Shown here: piece after piece, positions 3,091-5,147 of the stretch
Numbering within the stretch: the first letter of the stretch is position 1
Layout: the number at the start of each line of letters is the position of its first letter
Source of the DNA: JAYEID01 sp964581885
GTDB lineage: Bacteria > Patescibacteriota > WWE3 > JAUXAW01 > JAYEID01
Reading direction: 5' to 3'
DNA length: 5,147 nt
Assembly (NCBI GenBank): GCA_964581885.1
Contig: CAZOPS010000045.1
Location: forward strand, 1 to 5,147
Position numbers and translations under genes: made by a program
The notes under the pieces: generated by a model
Told to the model about the DNA's origin: nothing
What the model saw: only the letters and a program-made list of their open reading frames with translations
Database searches by the model: none

Positions 3091-5147
3091 ATGTCTATTT
3101 TACGTAAACTAAGAAAAACATTCCCGGATTTTATTTGTTTGGCAATAATTTTAGCTGCTGTTCTTTTCTTCTTCCGGAGGGCTGTTTTGGGTTCCGAAGT
3201 TTTTGTTGGTGGCAACTATAATCTCTCTGACTTTGGTGACTTCTTTCTGCCCACGCGCGTGTTTCTCTCGCGGGTACTGAGTAATTATCAATTGCCGTTG
3301 TGGAGTGCTGACATCGGTTTTGGTTTTCCCCTTCTTGCTGAAGGACAGGTCCAAGCTTTATTTCCCTTGAGCATTTTATTTTTCGTTTTTGAACCTGCTA
3401 TTGCTTATAATTTAGCTATTTTTCTAGCAGTTGTTTTTCTTGCCTTTTCTACCTACTTATTTTTACGGCGGGGGCTAAACTTGAAACCGTTCCCAACCTT
3501 GTTTGCTAGTTTAGCTTTTTCCTTAGGTGCGCAGGTTACTATGCACTGGCAGCACATTTCTCTTCTTTGGGCTTTAGCGTTTTTCCCTCTTGAGCTCCTG
3601 GCAGTAGAAGTCTTTTTTAAGAACAAAAAGGCAGTTTCCCTGCTAGTTAAGATGAGCGCCCTTGTGGCTTTGCAGCTTCTGGCTGGCCACACCCAAACAG
3701 CTGCTTATTCACTAATAGTTGTTTGCCTCTACGCTGGGTACAAATTTTTAATTACACATTTTCTTTCTGGGCGGCTTGAGGATCCTGATGAGCCTCTTAT
3801 TACTAATAAAGAGCTTCTTTTTCTGGGCAAACTCTTGCTTTTATTTTTAGGTTTTATTGTTTTAGCACTCCTAATAACCGGAGTGCAATTTTTGCCCTTG
3901 AAGGAATTATTAGGATTTTCTGGGCGTGGGGGAGCTCTTACTTATGAGCAAAGTCAGAGTTTTCCTTTTTATTTCAAACACTTGATCACTCTGCTAGTAC
4001 CGTTTAGTTTTGGTGACCCTTCTAATTGGGCTCCTTATTTGGATTTTGACTTGGGGCTTTTAGTTTGGGAGTTTTGTGCTTATAGCGGGTTGTTTGCTAC
4101 TGTTTTTGCTTCCCTTGCAATTTCGCTCCTCCCTTTGAAAAAAGGCCGTGGTGCTTTTGAGAATTTTAGGTTTAAGCGAATAGGATTTTTCTTTACCTTT
4201 TTAGTTTTATTCTCCGTGTTACAAGCCAGGTTTAACTTTCTTTACTTTTTACCGGGGTTTGCTCATTTTCGAGTTCCAGCAAGATTTTTAATTTTTCTTT
4301 CTTTTTCCTTTGCTGTGCTTTCCGCCCTCTTTTTGGAGGATATTGTGTATTGCAAAATAATTGAGAAGTGGAGTTTGCTTGAGAAGCCTTTGTTTTTGAA
4401 AAATTTGTCAAGAATAGGAGCGCGAAGCCTCTTTTCGATTCTTTTGGTCACGCTCTCATTTGCTTTAGTAGGTGATATTTATTCCTACTTTGGTGGATAT
4501 AATCAGACTGTTCCTAAGGGTGCTTGGTTTGAAAAAACGCTCACTGCACGTTTTCTAGAGGAGAATCTAAGCCAAGCAAGATTTTTACCAATCGGGGAAG
4601 CATATTTAAATTTCTTTATTTATGCTGAGCAGCGCGGCTGGCGGGAAGACCCAGAAGCATATTTGGATTTGCAGAAGCTTGTTGGCCACGGCCGCTCCTT
4701 GACTTGGGATATACCGTCTGGAGCCATTTATACTGGGTTATCTGTGGAAAGGGTACTTAAGTTTTTGGGTTTTCTGCGCCAAGGCTTCCCTTTGGATGCG
4801 GAAACGGAGGTTATTGAGCCGCTGCGAGGGATGGATAATCTCCTTTCCTTTGGAGGTATAAGATATATTGTTAGCCCCTTGCCCATAGAGGGGGAAGAGT
4901 ACATAAAGGTGCACGAAGGGGATTTACAGCTTCCGGATCACAGCGTGTATGTCTATGAATTAGAAGATGCTTTGCCGCGAGCTCACTTTGTTTCTAAAGC
5001 TAAATTTGCTTCGTCTGAGGGGGAAAGCCTGGGCTATGTTTTACGGGGGCTCGCGGATCCTCGTGAGACGGTAGTACTGGAAGGCACCAATTTACGCGAA
5101 TCTGGAGAGGAACAAACGCGAATAGACGCGAATGAAGGTGATACAGA
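3091..5147 (+). CDS. YfhO-family multi-pass membrane protein (3' end outside window)
   Basis: An open frame of 685 codons runs off the right edge. It starts MSILRKLRKTFPDF with a first membrane segment at about residues 13-28. Family marks in order: DFGDFFLP (47-54) in the first outer loop, PLWSADIGFGFPLLAEGQ (69-86) with the next P at 92, MHWQH (151-155) before LLWALAFFPLELL, LAGHTQTAAY (197-206), and FRVPARF (393-399). Many hydrophobic segments lie between, and from about residue 480 a soluble, presumably extracytoplasmic domain follows. YfhO proteins have a GT-C-like membrane fold and are linked to glycosylation of envelope polymers; the substrate here cannot be told. Residues 668-681 come from an ACRCGAAT repeat read in frame (REpeat-coded core TRIDAN). 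The ATG at 3091 lacks a Shine-Dalgarno sequence; TTG 3085 is a possible alternative. It appears to be transcribed separately from the genes upstream. Confidence 0.85.
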   Translation, partial: MSILRKLRKTFPDFICLAIILAAVLFFFRRAVLGSEVFVGGNYNLSDFGDFFLPTRVFLSRVLSNYQLPLWSADIGFGFPLLAEGQVQALFPLSILFFVFEPAIAYNLAIFLAVVFLAFSTYLFLRRGLNLKPFPTLFASLAFSLGAQVTMHWQHISLLWALAFFPLELLAVEVFFKNKKAVSLLVKMSALVALQLLAGHTQTAAYSLIVVCLYAGYKFLITHFLSGRLEDPDEPLITNKELLFLGKLLLLFLGFIVLALLITGVQFLPLKELLGFSGRGGALTYEQSQSFPFYFKHLITLLVPFSFGDPSNWAPYLDFDLGLLVWEFCAYSGLFATVFASLAISLLPLKKGRGAFENFRFKRIGFFFTFLVLFSVLQARFNFLYFLPGFAHFRVPARFLIFLSFSFAVLSALFLEDIVYCKIIEKWSLLEKPLFLKNLSRIGARSLFSILLVTLSFALVGDIYSYFGGYNQTVPKGAWFEKTLTARFLEENLSQARFLPIGEAYLNFFIYAEQRGWREDPEAYLDLQKLVGHGRSLTWDIPSGAIYTGLSVERVLKFLGFLRQGFPLDAETEVIEPLRGMDNLLSFGGIRYIVSPLPIEGEEYIKVHEGDLQLPDHSVYVYELEDALPRAHFVSKAKFASSEGESLGYVLRGLADPRETVVLEGTNLRESGEEQTRIDANEGDT
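5094..5133 (+). repeat. ACRCGAAT module, third copy, inside coding sequence
   Basis: Three exact ACGCGAAT octamers at 5094, 5116 and 5126. Their offsets 1, 23 and 33 within 40 bp are the same as in the two cassette ends, including the AG spacer found in the left copy. The octamer at offset 11 is not recognisable here. The module is read in the YfhO-like frame as a polar stretch containing EEQTRIDANEG, with no stop or frameshift. Whether another GxxExxY gene follows cannot be seen. Confidence 0.6.

Noticed and set aside
3151..4451. Three minus-strand frames (3151-3354, 3453-3692, 4263-4451)
   Set aside because: All are antisense to the YfhO-like gene. The lysine-rich products are what one expects opposite phenylalanine- and leucine-rich membrane segments.

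Overview
The window looks like a piece of a Candidate Phyla Radiation (Patescibacteria) genome or a close environmental relative. This rests on protein style and DNA texture, not on a marker gene. The genes have no Shine-Dalgarno sequences. The spacers are full of short tandem heptamers and small palindromes. The secreted protein has the 'SSYKI / ANGYSL / GxYSNxV' layout common in that group. No rRNA, tRNA or CRISPR array is visible.

Layout. Positions 1-452 hold no convincing gene. They contain a GC-rich, cloverleaf-like inverted-repeat element (1-172), a first heptamer array (191-253), a hairpin pair (261-292) and a long 7-bp-phased array (307-446) that runs almost up to the first start codon. 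Then come three same-strand genes: a secreted, WxL-like surface protein (453-1202), a small GxxExxY-family PD-(D/E)xK-like protein (1275-1712), and a signal-peptide plus C-terminal-anchor protein with a DUF916-like domain (1691-2719). A probable terminator follows at 2757-2781. The spacer 2720-3090 carries further heptamer arrays, a row of three hairpins separated by AATTTC, a perfect 20-nt palindrome and a possible extended -10 promoter. From 3091 to the window end runs a large, 3'-truncated YfhO-family multi-pass membrane protein.

Main observation. The GxxExxY gene is bracketed by imperfect 40-bp inverted repeats (1225-1264 and 1747-1786, 29 of 40 positions matching without gaps). They are built from the octamer ACRCGAAT at 10-12 bp spacing. 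A third 40-bp module with the same octamer positions lies inside the YfhO coding sequence (5094-5133) and is read through in frame. The 562-bp block 1225-1786 therefore looks like a minimal, possibly mobile nuclease cassette. It appears to have landed between two genes that may act as a surface protein and its wall- or membrane-associated partner, and it seems to have supplied the start of the downstream gene.

How the genes may work together (inference). The first and third proteins are both exported and resemble the WxL / WxL-interacting (DUF916) pairing of Gram-positive bacteria. The YfhO-like protein belongs to the envelope glycan (GT-C-like) membrane proteins. The region would then be a cell-surface locus invaded by a repeat-bounded selfish cassette.
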